DNA of 64,000 nucleotides from Mesostigma viride (Eukaryota; Streptophyta; Mesostigmatophyceae; Mesostigmatales; Mesostigmataceae): the NCBI GenBank assembly GCA_009746045.1, contig RPFO01000079.1, forward strand, positions 52,501-116,500. Direction: 5' to 3'. Position 1 is the stretch's first letter; the number at the start of each line of letters is the position of its first letter. The notes beneath the pieces are model-generated. The model worked only from the letters and a program-made list of their open reading frames with translations, was not told the DNA's origin and made no database searches. A program made the position numbers and the translations under genes. Positions 63,174 to 64,000 of this stretch are shown here, one piece after another.

Positions 63174-63870
63174 AGTTAACGTTCTTAGCAAACGCAATGT
63201 GAAGGATATGGTTGCAATGCAGCAATGTGTGAATATGGTTGGAAACGGAGCTTTGTTAAAATTGGATAATGTTACAGCGCTCACACACTTGAGGCTTGTA
63301 CACGCGCTTGCCAAGTCAAGGCACAACACGTGAGGCGGGCTCGCAAGAGATGCCCAATTGGCACTGGCCTATTGTTTATATACTTGTGCACTGTGCTTGC
63401 TAGTCCTGAGCAGCCTAGGAGGCCTGCTCAGTAATAACACCCCGGTACAGTATTCACTACCTGTACAGCGCCCAGTTCCTATACAGTAGGTCTGCCATAC
63501 AGGCACAGTGACCACAGAGTACAGTCACCACAGTGATTATTGCATCTGCACCTAGAAGTCCAGGACTAAGCCTGCGGTACCAACAGACCACAGGTTAAGG
63601 TTCCTATTTCCTGCGTACGACGTATTAACCCAATACCGTCGTAGGTACAGCACCTAATTCCTGTCAGCCCAGGAATTACTGTCGACCCCATATGTCGTCG
63701 GCAAATATTCACGTCCGACTTAGAAGAACAGCCGGCTCGCGCTCGCGCGCGACCGGGAAGTCGGAACGCCATAACTTTCTTGATACTTGTCGGAATGAAC
63801 TCGTTCCGGTGCCGCTGGAATCGCAGAGATATGCCGAATCAGGATCACGCCAATGCGCTTGGCGTTAACT
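63174..63870 (-). repeat. 5' LTR of the copia element
   Basis: 697 bp partner of 55847-56544; should contain the element promoter. Followed on the minus strand by AAATTACAACCAGTCTCAG, where a primer-binding site is expected; its tRNA partner was not identified. Confidence 0.9.
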
Positions 63871-63875
63871 GGCCC

Positions 63876-64000
63876 CCCCCCTCCCCCCTCAGCCAGCCAT
63901 GATGCGCCCCCCCGCCCCCCCGCCCCCCCGCGAAAAGGCGTGCCGGCGCAAAGGACAGGCGTCGACCACGAGGACCCCTGAAAAAGACCGGAAAAGTACG
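63876..64000. other. C-rich flank of the copia element
   Basis: Repeats motifs of 55740-55790 (CCATGATGCGCCCC, GACCGGAAAAGTA). Window ends here. Confidence 0.5.

Larger units (their letters stand above)
55847..63870 (-). mobile_element. Full-length copia-class LTR retrotransposon
   Basis: LTRs 55847-56544 and 63174-63870 begin AGTTAACG and end CGTTAACT, differ at about seven positions in 698, and are flanked by the 5-bp duplication GGCCC (55842-55846 and 63871-63875). On the minus strand the polypurine stretch AAGAAAAGAAAGGATTGG adjoins the 3' LTR. Internal order: a novel ORF, gag with CCHC knuckle, TGA, then pol with integrase, protease-like segment, RT and RNase H. High LTR identity means recent insertion. 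Confidence 0.9.

Overview
The window looks like repeat-choked nuclear DNA of a eukaryote, most likely a green alga of the chlamydomonad type. The reasons are GC-rich coding sequence with Ala/Gly/Pro-rich low-complexity inserts, L1-type LINEs with AT-rich tails, a copia-class and a short LTR element, a hAT element, and one single-exon host gene for an HTTM (vitamin-K-dependent gamma-carboxylase-like) membrane protein. The taxonomic call is inference; another protist with similar elements is not excluded. No rRNA, canonical tRNA, CRISPR array or bacterial operon was seen.

Layout. 1-7.2 kb: an ORF1-only LINE derivative, a GGGT microsatellite, and broken pieces of two LINE families. Family B encodes a restriction-like endonuclease (RLE); family C is L1-like with an APE endonuclease. 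7.6-13.8 kb: a full-length family C LINE (8148-13468) inserted in an older ORF1-type LINE fragment. 14-17 kb: diverged satellite, a tRNA-like SINE candidate, and sequence with no gene found. 17-27 kb: an L1-type LINE (family D) split by a minus-strand non-autonomous LTR element (18377-23288). That element is split by a family C LINE, which is split by a solo LTR; each layer has a target-site duplication. 28-31.3 kb: the HTTM gene. 31.9-38.9 kb: an unclassified dispersed repeat, SINE copy, microsatellites, a deleted hAT element (35629-36946) and a second ORF1-only LINE. 39-44.7 kb: LINE fragments. 44.7-52.6 kb: the most complete family B element on the minus strand. It carries PHD, RING, C2H2-like, RT, CCHC and RLE modules in several frames and has 14 and a half copies of a 170-bp monomer directly upstream. 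53.7-55.4 kb: minisatellite and repeats. 55.8-63.9 kb: a young full-length copia-class element (minus) with about 99% identical LTRs, an extra ORF before gag, a gag/pol TGA stop, and an aspartic-protease-like segment between integrase and RT.

The genes do not form a pathway; the window is a record of successive retrotransposition. The most interesting signals are the PHD/RING RLE-LINE with promoter-like monomers and a (TA)n target preference, the domain order of the copia element, the small LTR element carrying an RNase H1 N-terminal-like domain, and a recurrent palindromic 4-bp insertion signature in repeat copies.
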